Under the pieces are notes generated by a model. It did no database searches. It saw nothing but the letters and a program-made list of their open reading frames with translations, and was not told where the DNA came from. This document shows, piece after piece, positions 16,447-24,380 of a stretch of 44,053 bases of DNA; within the stretch, counting starts at the first letter, position 1; each line of letters opens with the position of its first letter. The translations under genes were made by a program, and so were the position numbers. The stretch lies in contig JBCBJZ010000008.1 of NCBI GenBank assembly GCA_038522635.1, positions 1 through 44,053 on the forward strand. The letters are read 5' to 3'. Origin of the DNA: JBCBJZ01 sp038522635. Lineage in GTDB: Bacteria; Pseudomonadota; Alphaproteobacteria; Rhizobiales; Hyphomicrobiaceae.

Positions 16447-17823
16447 ATGGCTGAGCCGGCAACGTTAGGGCGTCAGATGACGCTCATCGGCTTTTTGCAA
16501 GCGCAGAACTGTTCGAATTATCCAGGCTCCTGGCGCCATCCAGCGACGATGTCGGATTTCCTGTCGCCCGCCTATTACCAACGGATCGCGCGTACGCTTG
16601 AAGAAGGCTGCTTCGATCTGGCGTTTTTTGATGATCGCCTGGCGATGCCCGATGCGTTGGGTGGTGATTACCGTGAGGCGGTGCGCCACGGCATCCGCGT
16701 GGTCAAGATGGACCCGGCCACGATTCTGATGGCGATGGGCATGGCGACCAAGCATCTGGGCCTCGGCGCCACCTATTCGACGACCTATTATGAGCCCTAC
16801 CATGTGGCGCGGGTGTTCGCGACGATGGACCTGATGCTTGAGGGGCGGGTTGCGTGGAACGTGGTGACGTCGCTCAACGATTCCGAAGCGCTGAATTTCT
16901 CGCAGACCGAACACCCGGCCCATGACCTGCGTTACGACCGCGCCGATGAGTTCATGGAAGTCGTGCTTGGCCATTGGGATGCGTGGGCTGACGATGCGAT
17001 CCAGGTCGATAAGACGAGCGGTGTGTTCGCTGATCCCGATAAGGTTGAGCAACTCAATTATGAGGGCACGTGGTTTCGCTCGCGCGGGCCGTTCACCGTG
17101 CCACGCTCAAAGCAAGGCCGCCCGGTGGTGATCCAGGCCGGGCAAAGCGGGCGCGGTCTGGCGTTCGCGTCGCGCTGGGGCGAGCTGGTTTTTGCGGTCT
17201 ATCCCAACGTCACGGTTGGGCGGCGCAACTACAAGGCGTTCAAGGAGCGGCTGGCGAGCGATGGACGCGATCCAGCATCCGTGCGGGTGGCACCAGCTGT
17301 CTATGCGATCACCGGCGAGACGCAGGCGATGGCCGAAGACAAGATGGCGGCGATCGACGCGTTGGCGGAGCCGGTGGATGCTTTGGCGCTCCTATCGGAG
17401 GTGTTGAATTTCGACTTCGCTTCACGCCCGCGCGATGAGCCGTTGAGCGACGATGATTTAGCGTCGATGACGGGATTACAGGCGATCCGCAACCGGGTGC
17501 TCGAAGCCTCTGGCAAGACGAACCCGACGATCCAGGATTTCATCAGTTTTTCAAACCGCGGCACGATCCGCGAGTTTCCTTGCCTGCACGGGACACCGGC
17601 GCAGGTCGCTGACCAGATGGAGGAATGGTTCACCACCGGCGTGTGCGATGGCTTCGTGTTGGCGGCGACGCACCTACCGGGGGCGTATGAGGATTTCGTG
17701 CGCCTCGTTGTGCCGGAATTGCAGCGGCGCGGGCTCCATCGCAAGGCTTATCCCGGTTCGACGTTGCGCGATACGTTGGGGCTGGAGCGCGCGCAGGTGG
17801 GTGATTGGCGCCGCACGCCTTAA
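16447..17823 (+). CDS. NtaA/SnaA/DszA-family flavin-dependent monooxygenase
   Basis: Luciferase-like (LLM) TIM-barrel monooxygenase of 458 residues, expected to use reduced FMN supplied by a separate reductase. Family motifs are GSWRHP near residue 28, the GCFDLAFFDDRLA segment near 54, and the ATYSTTYYEPYHVARVFATMD block near 108. GRVAWNVVTSLNDSEA near 132, GRPVVIQAGQSGRG near 221 and the TPAQVADQMEEWF block near 383 follow. Relatives include nitrilotriacetate monooxygenase A, DszA and dimethylsulfide monooxygenase DmoA; the substrate cannot be told by eye. The ATG at 16447 follows GGGAGG, and the GTG at 16429 is not needed. It is divergent from the HpaB-like gene and 83 bases before an SDR gene. 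Confidence 0.88.
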   Translation: MAEPATLGRQMTLIGFLQAQNCSNYPGSWRHPATMSDFLSPAYYQRIARTLEEGCFDLAFFDDRLAMPDALGGDYREAVRHGIRVVKMDPATILMAMGMATKHLGLGATYSTTYYEPYHVARVFATMDLMLEGRVAWNVVTSLNDSEALNFSQTEHPAHDLRYDRADEFMEVVLGHWDAWADDAIQVDKTSGVFADPDKVEQLNYEGTWFRSRGPFTVPRSKQGRPVVIQAGQSGRGLAFASRWGELVFAVYPNVTVGRRNYKAFKERLASDGRDPASVRVAPAVYAITGETQAMAEDKMAAIDALAEPVDALALLSEVLNFDFASRPRDEPLSDDDLASMTGLQAIRNRVLEASGKTNPTIQDFISFSNRGTIREFPCLHGTPAQVADQMEEWFTTGVCDGFVLAATHLPGAYEDFVRLVVPELQRRGLHRKAYPGSTLRDTLGLERAQVGDWRRTP

Positions 17824-17906
17824 GCGCAGGTTCACAAAGAAGATGCTGGTGCGTGCCGTCATGAAGGGCGCGCGCATCGTCCGCAGACAAATGAGGGAGG
17901 GTGAGC

Positions 17907-18671
17907 GTGCAAGACTTCGACTTGAGCGGGAAGGTGGCGATCGTCACGGGCGGCAACGGCGGGATCGGCCTTGGCATGGCGCAAGGGCTTGCGCGGGCCG
18001 GCGCACAGATCATGGTCGCCGCACGCGATGCGGCGAAATCCCGAGACGCGGTGGCGACGCTCGCGGCGCATGGAACACGCATTGAGGCCTGCAGCGTGGA
18101 TGTGGCTGATAAGGCGTCCGTGGCGGCGATGGTGGCTGCAACACACGAAGCCTTTGGCCGCATCGACATCCTGGTCAACAACGCCGGGATCAACATCCGC
18201 AAGCAGCCCGAAGCTTACGAAGAAGATGAGTTCCGCCAGGTGATCGATATCAACCTGCATGGCTCCTATCTGTGCGCGCACGCGTCATACGAAGCGATGA
18301 AAGCTGCCGGCGGTGGCAAAATCATCAACATCGGCTCGATGATGTCGATTTTCGGTGCGTCGTTTTCGGCGCCCTACGCGGCAAGCAAGGGCGGGGTTGT
18401 GCAGCTGACGAAGGCGCTCGCCAGCGCCTGGGCGAAGGACAACATCCAGGTTAACGCGATCCTACCAGGCTGGATCGACACCGATCTGACGCGGACGGCG
18501 CGGACGCAGGTCACCACCTTGCACGACAGCGTGTTGGCCCGCACACCGGCAGCCCGCTGGGGCGATGCGCGCGATTTTGAAGGCATTGCGGTCTTTCTGG
18601 CGAGCCCGGCATCGGAATTTCTGACCGGTACCGCGATCCCGGTGGACGGTGGCTTTTCGATACAGGGGTAG
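17907..18671 (+). CDS. short-chain dehydrogenase/reductase (SDR)
   Basis: Classical NAD(P)-dependent SDR of about 254 residues. The nucleotide-binding glycine motif is VTGGNGGIGLGMA. A VDVADKAS acid follows, and NNAGIN is at the end of strand 4. The catalytic Ser (IGSMMS), Tyr and Lys (YAASKGG) and the PGWIDTDL segment are intact, as is the C-terminal GTAIPVDGGFS. It resembles gluconate 5-dehydrogenase-like SDRs, but substrate cannot be assigned. The GTG at 17907 sits six bases after GGAGG; the in-frame GTG at 17901 directly abuts that site and is less likely. It follows the LLM monooxygenase with an 83-base gap and is probably in the same transcript. Confidence 0.88.
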   Translation: MQDFDLSGKVAIVTGGNGGIGLGMAQGLARAGAQIMVAARDAAKSRDAVATLAAHGTRIEACSVDVADKASVAAMVAATHEAFGRIDILVNNAGINIRKQPEAYEEDEFRQVIDINLHGSYLCAHASYEAMKAAGGGKIINIGSMMSIFGASFSAPYAASKGGVVQLTKALASAWAKDNIQVNAILPGWIDTDLTRTARTQVTTLHDSVLARTPAARWGDARDFEGIAVFLASPASEFLTGTAIPVDGGFSIQG

Positions 18672-18846
18672 CGTGGCTCGAGGGAAAGAATCCGCAAGGA
18701 TTGCGTTTCAGGGGTCGTTAAGGGTTGAGGCTTGGCGCATCGCGGGCGTGTGGCGGCATCGTCATTAAGCCTTCGTCAGGGTGAACGACCCCTTCACGTT
18801 TTGGTGGCAGGCTGCGGCGTCGCAACTTCAAGGGCGTGCGCGCTTC

Positions 18847-20181
18847 ATGAACATCTTGTTCGTCCATCAAAACTACCCGGGGCAGTGGCGTGAGTTCATG
18901 CCGGCACTTGCTGCGAGCGCTCGCCATCGCATCGTCTTTCTGACACAGCGCAGCGGGCTGAAGGCGCCGTCTGATCATGTGATCGCGCGCTACAGGCCGG
19001 ATGGCGAAGTGTCCGGCGACAGCTATCTCCTGTCGCGCTTTTACGAAGGCAACTGCCGCAACGGGTTGGGTGCAGCGCGCGCGGCGACGCGCTTGAAGGC
19101 GCGCGGCTTCACGCCTGACCTGATCGTGGGGCACGTCGGGTGGGGCGAAATGCTGTACCTGAAGGACGTTTGGCCCGATGCTAAAATGGTGGGTTACTTC
19201 GAATACTACTTCATCCCAGAAGGCGGCTGTGTCGGCTACGATCCCGAGTTCCCCGAACGCAGCAACATCAACGTGCTGCTCCACGCGCGCAACGCCATGA
19301 ACTACATGACGATGGTGCGCTGCGATGGTGCCCTGACCGCGACGCCCTGGCAGCGGCAGACGTTTCCCGCGATGTTGGCCGACCGCATCGAGGTGCTGCA
19401 CGAGGGGGTGCGCACCGACGCCCTGACGCCCGAGCACAGCGCGCCTCTCAGCGTCGACATCGCTGGGCGATCCTTCAACCGCGATGATGAAATCGTGACC
19501 TACGTGGCGCGCAACCTGGAGCCGATCCGCGGTTTCCATACCATGATGCGCGCGCTGCCGATGCTGCAACAAAGGCGGCCTAATGCGCAGGTGGTGATCA
19601 TCGGCGGGGACGAGGTATCCTACGGCGCCGCGCTTCCCGATGGCAGCAGCTACCGGGCGCGCCTGCAAGGCGAACTGGGTGACAAGGTGGATTGGTCGCG
19701 CGTGCACTTTGCCGGCCGCGTCGCTTATCCCACGCTGATCGATCTGCTCCGTTTGGCCCGCGTGCATGTCTATCTGACGGTGCCGTTCGTGGTGTCGTGG
19801 TCGATGCTTGAAGCGATGGCGCTTGAGAAGGTGGTGATCGCTTCGGATGTGGCGCCAGTGCGCGGCTTCATCGAGCATCAGCGCACAGGCCTACTGACCG
19901 ATTTCTTCGCGCCTGATGCGCTGGCTGAGCAGATCGCGGCGGTGTGTGCGGATCCCGCGGCTTACGCGCCCTTAGGCGTTGCAGCGCGCGAGCACGTGCG
20001 TGCGCATTACGATGCGATGGAGGTCTGCTTCCCGAAGTTTTGCGCCTACCTCGAGAAAGTGGCGGGTGTACCGGCGGGGCAGATTGCAGGCAAAGCGGCG
20101 GTGCTGACACGCGCTGCCGCACGCGGCAAGGCGGCGGCGCGCGTTGACACGCGCGATCAGGCGTTGAGCCGCGCATCGTAA
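18847..20181 (+). CDS. glycosyltransferase family 4
   Basis: Retaining GT-B glycosyltransferase of 444 residues. The N-terminal domain opens MNILFVHQNYPGQWREF and carries LIVGHVGWGEMLYLKDVWP. The C-terminal donor domain shows VTYVARNLEPIRGFHTMMRALP near 218, HFAGRVAYPTLIDLLRLARVHVYLT near 292 and the E-rich SMLEAMALEKVVIASDVAPVRGF block near 323. It probably acts on the cytoplasmic side of the inner membrane in a polysaccharide pathway; donor and acceptor are unknown. The start at 18847 is preferred; the frame is open to 18781, where extra residues do not look conserved. Its last 25 bases overlap the end of the convergent dddP-like gene. Confidence 0.87.
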   Translation: MNILFVHQNYPGQWREFMPALAASARHRIVFLTQRSGLKAPSDHVIARYRPDGEVSGDSYLLSRFYEGNCRNGLGAARAATRLKARGFTPDLIVGHVGWGEMLYLKDVWPDAKMVGYFEYYFIPEGGCVGYDPEFPERSNINVLLHARNAMNYMTMVRCDGALTATPWQRQTFPAMLADRIEVLHEGVRTDALTPEHSAPLSVDIAGRSFNRDDEIVTYVARNLEPIRGFHTMMRALPMLQQRRPNAQVVIIGGDEVSYGAALPDGSSYRARLQGELGDKVDWSRVHFAGRVAYPTLIDLLRLARVHVYLTVPFVVSWSMLEAMALEKVVIASDVAPVRGFIEHQRTGLLTDFFAPDALAEQIAAVCADPAAYAPLGVAAREHVRAHYDAMEVCFPKFCAYLEKVAGVPAGQIAGKAAVLTRAAARGKAAARVDTRDQALSRAS

Positions 20182-21503
20182 GGGTAAGTCGACAGCCGCT
20201 CGCACCCGTCCGCGGTGATCACAACCTGGTCTTCCAGTTTGACACCGAGCGTGCCGCCGATTTCGCCGAAATAGACCTCAACGCACAAACACATGCCCGG
20301 CTCCAGCACGCCGTCGTAGCCGCAGGCTTCCACGTCTTCGGGGTAGCGGATCGAGGGGTATTCATCGCATAGCCCGACGCCATGGTAGATGACGCCGTAG
20401 CGCTGGTCGGCGTAGCGCGCAGGCAGCGGTTGGGCGCGAGCGCTGAGCTCCATGAAGCTGACGCCGGGTGCCAGCAGAGCTTCGTTTTCTTCGATGTGGG
20501 ATACCGCGTCGCGGTAGAGTTGGCGCTGTGCCGGCGTGGCGTCACCATCGCCCACGAGCCAAGTGCGGCTGAGGTCGGAGCAATAGCCGTAGGGGCCGAT
20601 CAGATCGGTATCGAAGGCGAGCAGGTCGCCGGCTTGCATCACGCGCGGGCCCGCCTCCTGAAACCAGGGGTTGGTGCGCGGGCCTGAAGACAGAATGCGC
20701 GTTTCGATCCATTCGCCGCCGCGGATGTGGTTCCCGCGCTGCAGTTCGGCCCAGGCTTCCACTTCGCTGATCCCGGGAGCGACCACCGCTTCCATCTCGG
20801 CCATCGCGCGTTCGCAGGCGAAAACCGCGCAGCGCATAGCCTTGATCTCGTCCGCGCCCTTGATCGAGCGGGCATGTTCGGTGACGGCTTGGCCTTCGAG
20901 GACGTTGAGGCCGAGCGCTTCAAGGGCGCGGGCACCCGCCAACTCGATTTTGTCGACCGCCAACCGCCGGTTGCCGCCGCCGTGGGCGCGCACCAAGGCT
21001 TCCACGTCGCGGGCGAAGGCACGGGCGTGCTCGACAACCCGGGGGCCGCTTTCGAAGTAAAAGAAGCTCGCGCCATGGCGGACTTCGTTGACCAATGGCA
21101 GGTGGGCGGAGAGGTGCTCGCCCGCGTGGAAGTCCCACAGAACCATATGGCCGTCGGCACCGATGTAGGCGGCGCGGCACGGGTTATGGGTGCACCAAAG
21201 CTGCATGTTGGTGCTGTCGGTGGCGTAGCGGATGTTGAGCGGATCGAAGACGAGCAGGCCGCCGATGTCACGCTTGCGCAGTTCTTCGACGAGGCGGGCG
21301 TGGCGGTAGCTGCGCATGGCCGCAAGGTTCGGCGGCGTGATGCCGGCTGCGGCCCACTCGCGGAAGGCTAAATCGCTCGGGCCGGTCTCGACACGGTTGT
21401 AGTCATTGGGTGAGCCATCGGCGAGCGTAGCGCCAGGGGCGATCGGGCGGCGCGCGGGGTCGATCTTGGGTGAGGCGGACTGAAACCTGGCGTGCTCGTT
21501 CAT
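20157..21503 (-). CDS. dddP: DddP-like dimethylsulfoniopropionate (DMSP) lyase, M24 peptidase fold
   Basis: A 448-residue M24-fold protein matching DddP, which cleaves DMSP to DMS and acrylate. Signature segments are DGSPNDYNRVETGP near 29, FDPLNIRYATDSTNMQLW at 86-103, GGGNRRLAVDKI near 175, GEWIETRILSSGPRTNPWFQE at 263-283 and FDTDLIGPYGYCSDLSR at 297-313. HGVGLCDE at 374-381 and KLEDQ at 422-426 complete the set. From memory, Ruegeria lacuscaerulensis DddP uses D295, D297, D307, H371, E406 and E421 as ligands, Y366, and D377 as base. Here D298, D300, D310, H374, E409, E424, Y369 and D380 align with a constant offset of three. Ordinary M24 peptidases have an HE pair where this has D-E. Activity is inferred. 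It is convergent with, and overlaps, the GT4 gene. Confidence 0.82.
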   Translation of the reverse strand: MNEHARFQSASPKIDPARRPIAPGATLADGSPNDYNRVETGPSDLAFREWAAAGITPPNLAAMRSYRHARLVEELRKRDIGGLLVFDPLNIRYATDSTNMQLWCTHNPCRAAYIGADGHMVLWDFHAGEHLSAHLPLVNEVRHGASFFYFESGPRVVEHARAFARDVEALVRAHGGGNRRLAVDKIELAGARALEALGLNVLEGQAVTEHARSIKGADEIKAMRCAVFACERAMAEMEAVVAPGISEVEAWAELQRGNHIRGGEWIETRILSSGPRTNPWFQEAGPRVMQAGDLLAFDTDLIGPYGYCSDLSRTWLVGDGDATPAQRQLYRDAVSHIEENEALLAPGVSFMELSARAQPLPARYADQRYGVIYHGVGLCDEYPSIRYPEDVEACGYDGVLEPGMCLCVEVYFGEIGGTLGVKLEDQVVITADGCERLSTYPYDARLNA

Positions 21504-21763
21504 CGGGACCCTTGGCGATGCTGACCGGCGGACCTAGATCTTCGGGTGAGCATCGCTGATGATGGCGCACTTTGCTTGCTTAGGGACGACCGCTTGTTTG
21601 GCGCTGGCGGCTGAATCCGACGTCAGGACGTTAAGCGGCCTCACGGCGGCCTGATCGTCCCGTGCGGCCTTCGACAGGGCCCGGGTTGCCGCCCGCATGG
21701 GGAACCGATACGTTCCCGCCCGCGTTCAAAACCGCAGTATTGATGCCCCTCACGAGGTTCGCC

Positions 21764-22363
21764 ATGGCCCTTTCGCTCCCCGCACTTCCCTACGCCTACG
21801 ACGCGCTCGCGCCGCACATGTCGCAAGAGACGCTCGAATTCCATCACGACAAGCACCATCAGGCTTACGTCGACGCCGGCAATAAACTGCTTGAAGGCTC
21901 GAAATACGCCAGCATGAGCCTCGAAGACGTTTGCAAAGCGGCCTTCAGCGATGGCGATCAGGGCGTCGTCAACCAGGTGGGTCAGTTCTACAACCACGTG
22001 CACTTTTGGAACTGGATGAAGCCCGGTGGTGGTGGCTCCTCGCTGCCTGGCGCGCTGCAGCAAATGGTGGACCGCGATCTGGGCGGCTACGACAAGATGC
22101 GCAACGATTTCATTGAGGCCGGCAAAGGGCAGTTCGGGTCAGGCTGGGCTTGGCTTGCGATCAAGGATGGCAAGCTGATGGTCATGAAGACGCCGAACGG
22201 TGAGAACCCACTGATGCACGGCGCCCAGCCCATCCTGGGGTGTGATGTGTGGGAGCACTCCTATTACATCGACTACCGCAACGCGCGGCCGAAATACCTG
22301 GAAGCCTGGTTCGATAACCTCGTGAATTGGGGCTACGTCGAAGAGATGATGGCCAAGGCCTGA
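21764..22363 (+). CDS. sodB: superoxide dismutase, Fe type
   Basis: Dismutates superoxide to hydrogen peroxide and oxygen in the cytoplasm. The 199-residue product starts MALSLPALPYAYDALAPHMS. Metal ligands are H27 in the FHHDKHH block, H78 in NHVHFWNW, and D161 and H165 in DVWEHSYYIDYRNARP. Gln74, just before the NH motif, is the iron-type position of the active-site glutamine, so Fe is more likely than Mn. The start at 21764 is set by homology; the open frame extends to 21662. It is divergent from the dddP-like gene (260 bases between them) and has its own terminator downstream. Confidence 0.95.
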   Translation: MALSLPALPYAYDALAPHMSQETLEFHHDKHHQAYVDAGNKLLEGSKYASMSLEDVCKAAFSDGDQGVVNQVGQFYNHVHFWNWMKPGGGGSSLPGALQQMVDRDLGGYDKMRNDFIEAGKGQFGSGWAWLAIKDGKLMVMKTPNGENPLMHGAQPILGCDVWEHSYYIDYRNARPKYLEAWFDNLVNWGYVEEMMAKA

Positions 22364-22434
22364 GGCGGACGAAACGCCAAAACCGCATGATGACATCGCG
22401 ATGATGTTGCGCGTGTGTGTGCTCAATTTCAGCG

Positions 22435-22462
22435 AAAGCCCGGCTTGATGGCCGGGCTTTTT
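22435..22462 (+). terminator. rho-independent terminator after sodB
   Basis: A 10-base perfect stem (aaagcccggc and gccgggcttt) with a 6-base loop ttgatg, ending in a T-run. It lies 72 bases after the sodB stop codon and before the first pentapeptide-repeat gene. Confidence 0.92.
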
Positions 22463-22605
22463 GCGTTTCATGGATGAATCGGCTGCATTGCCCGGGCTTT
22501 GCTGCCGCTCTTGCCATGGCGGCCATTTCATCGTGAGTTCATGCGCGTCGCGTTAGGACGGCGTGCAAGACAACCGATGAAGCGAACGGCGAACGGGGCT
22601 GCGCG

Positions 22606-24150
22606 ATGGCTGATTGGGAAGCAGGCTCGAACGGGGGCGCCGGCACGTATGGCGCGCGCCATGCCGACGATGATCCGCGGTTGCGCATCAACCCCTACAG
22701 CCTGATCGTTGGCGTCAACGAAGCGAGCCACGCGGCGCGTGCGGCCTGGCTGTTGTCGCTTGCCATCATGGCTTGGCTGTTCGTCGCGGTGGCGGGCGTC
22801 ACCCATAAGGACTTGCTGGTCGGGACCGGCATCGCCTTGCCGCTGCTGCAGGTGGAGATCGACCTCAAGCGGCTCTTTATCTTCGCGCCACTGGTGATCC
22901 TGTTCATCCAGTTCGGCTTGTTGGTGCAGCATGCGTTATTGGCGGCCAAACTGTGCGAACTCGATGGGGCGTTGCGTTCCGAGGAAGCGGGGCGCGACCG
23001 GGTGCATCCCCTGCGCCTTGAACTGAGCACGTATTTCCTGGCGCAGAATCTCGCCGGGCCCGAGCGTCACCCTGTGCTTGAGCGCGTGCAGCACATCATC
23101 AGTTGGATGTCGCTGGTGTTTTTTCCGCTGCTGCTGCTGCTTGTCATCCAGATCTACTTTTTGCCGTACCGCGACGAAGCCATGACGATGGGCCATCGCC
23201 TGTCGCTGTTCGTCTATGCGGCGATGCTAGCGGCCATCGGTGTTTTCATCATGCGGCCCGGGCGCAGCTACGGCGAGGCGCTGGGGTGGGCTTTGCGGCA
23301 TCGTTCAGCGAGCGTGATCGCAACGCTGATCGCGGTCGCATGCTTCCTCGGCTATGCGACGTTTCTGGCGACGATCAACAGCAATGTGCTCGATCGCTTT
23401 TCGGTGTCGGGGGCGGGCCAACGCTTGAAAGCGAAGCTGGTCGACGTGGACGCGATCCGCCCGGTGCGCAAGTTGCAGTTAGCGGGGACCGACATGGTGC
23501 GGAACGCCCGCTTCGCGCCCGATGAGGTGAGCGTCGATCTGAAGGGGCGCAACCTTTCGGAGGCGATCTTCACCAATGCCGATTTCAAGGGTGCTGATTT
23601 TTCGGGCGCGTTGTTGAAGGACGCAGTTTTCGCAGGCGCCGACCTGCGGTTTGCGAAGTTCGGATGCGACAGCCAACGTTCGGATTTCGTCCTCAACACG
23701 CAGCGTGCGGGCGAGTACTGCACCGATATGCGCAGCGCTGATCTAACCAATGCCAAGCTCGACAAGGCGGTGTTCGAGTTCGCCAATTTACGGCTGGCGA
23801 CGTTGACCGTGACGGAGCTTGCGAAGGCGCGCGTGCTGCGCAGCAACTTCGCGTTTGCGACGTTCTATGGGCCGACGGCAGGGCGTGCTGAGCCACCGCG
23901 TCCGGCGCTAAAGCTTCCGGGGTCCCGGTTGGTCAACGCGACGATGGTGCTGCTCGATTTGCGTGGTGCGGACTTTTCCGGTGCGGACTTGCGAAAAGCC
24001 GATTTGAGCGCGAGCGATTTGCGCGGCGCTGATCTGAGCGGCGCAGATTTGCGCGGGGCGCTTCTGGAGGGCACCAAGCTGCGTGGTGCGAACCTGAAGG
24101 GCGCCAAACTCGATCGCGATCAGTTGGCCCGCGCCGATCGAAGCGAGTGA
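22606..24150 (+). CDS. membrane pentapeptide-repeat protein A
   Basis: A 514-residue protein with two parts. Residues about 28-270 carry four or five hydrophobic segments and shared motifs (NPYSLIVGVNEASHAARAAWL, VAGVTHKDLLVG, HPLRLELSTYFLAQ, PYRDEAMTMGHR). Residues about 305-510 form a right-handed quadrilateral beta-helix of A(D/N)LxG-type pentapeptides: GADFSGADLRKADLSASDLR and others, interrupted near 355-420. The pentapeptides give a rod-like domain that is probably cytoplasmic. It is paralogous to the next gene, collinear across the membrane domain. Function is unknown; a DNA-mimic role like Qnr has no support beyond the repeat type. No RBS stands out at this ATG. Confidence 0.85.
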   Translation: MADWEAGSNGGAGTYGARHADDDPRLRINPYSLIVGVNEASHAARAAWLLSLAIMAWLFVAVAGVTHKDLLVGTGIALPLLQVEIDLKRLFIFAPLVILFIQFGLLVQHALLAAKLCELDGALRSEEAGRDRVHPLRLELSTYFLAQNLAGPERHPVLERVQHIISWMSLVFFPLLLLLVIQIYFLPYRDEAMTMGHRLSLFVYAAMLAAIGVFIMRPGRSYGEALGWALRHRSASVIATLIAVACFLGYATFLATINSNVLDRFSVSGAGQRLKAKLVDVDAIRPVRKLQLAGTDMVRNARFAPDEVSVDLKGRNLSEAIFTNADFKGADFSGALLKDAVFAGADLRFAKFGCDSQRSDFVLNTQRAGEYCTDMRSADLTNAKLDKAVFEFANLRLATLTVTELAKARVLRSNFAFATFYGPTAGRAEPPRPALKLPGSRLVNATMVLLDLRGADFSGADLRKADLSASDLRGADLSGADLRGALLEGTKLRGANLKGAKLDRDQLARADRSE

Positions 24151-24380
24151 CATGTTTGCGTGTTGGGCAAGCCGGAAGGTAGGCCCACGGCTGCCGTGGC
24201 CGCATTCCCGCTCGAAAATGATGTCAATTCTGCCACAGGCCAAGAGGTGAGGGCCGCAGAACCCGCGTCCATCGACAGGCATACGTCGCGCGCGTTGTGT
24301 GGGGCTGTACGATTTGGCACAAGGTGACGCGCGGGCCTGTTGAAGGTGCCGCGGGTATTCGGACACCACGAGGCGAGCCC

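Noticed and set aside
18718..19878. 386-residue open frame on the minus strand
   Set aside because: Antisense to the GT4 gene; His/Arg-rich with no motifs, a shadow of high GC third positions.
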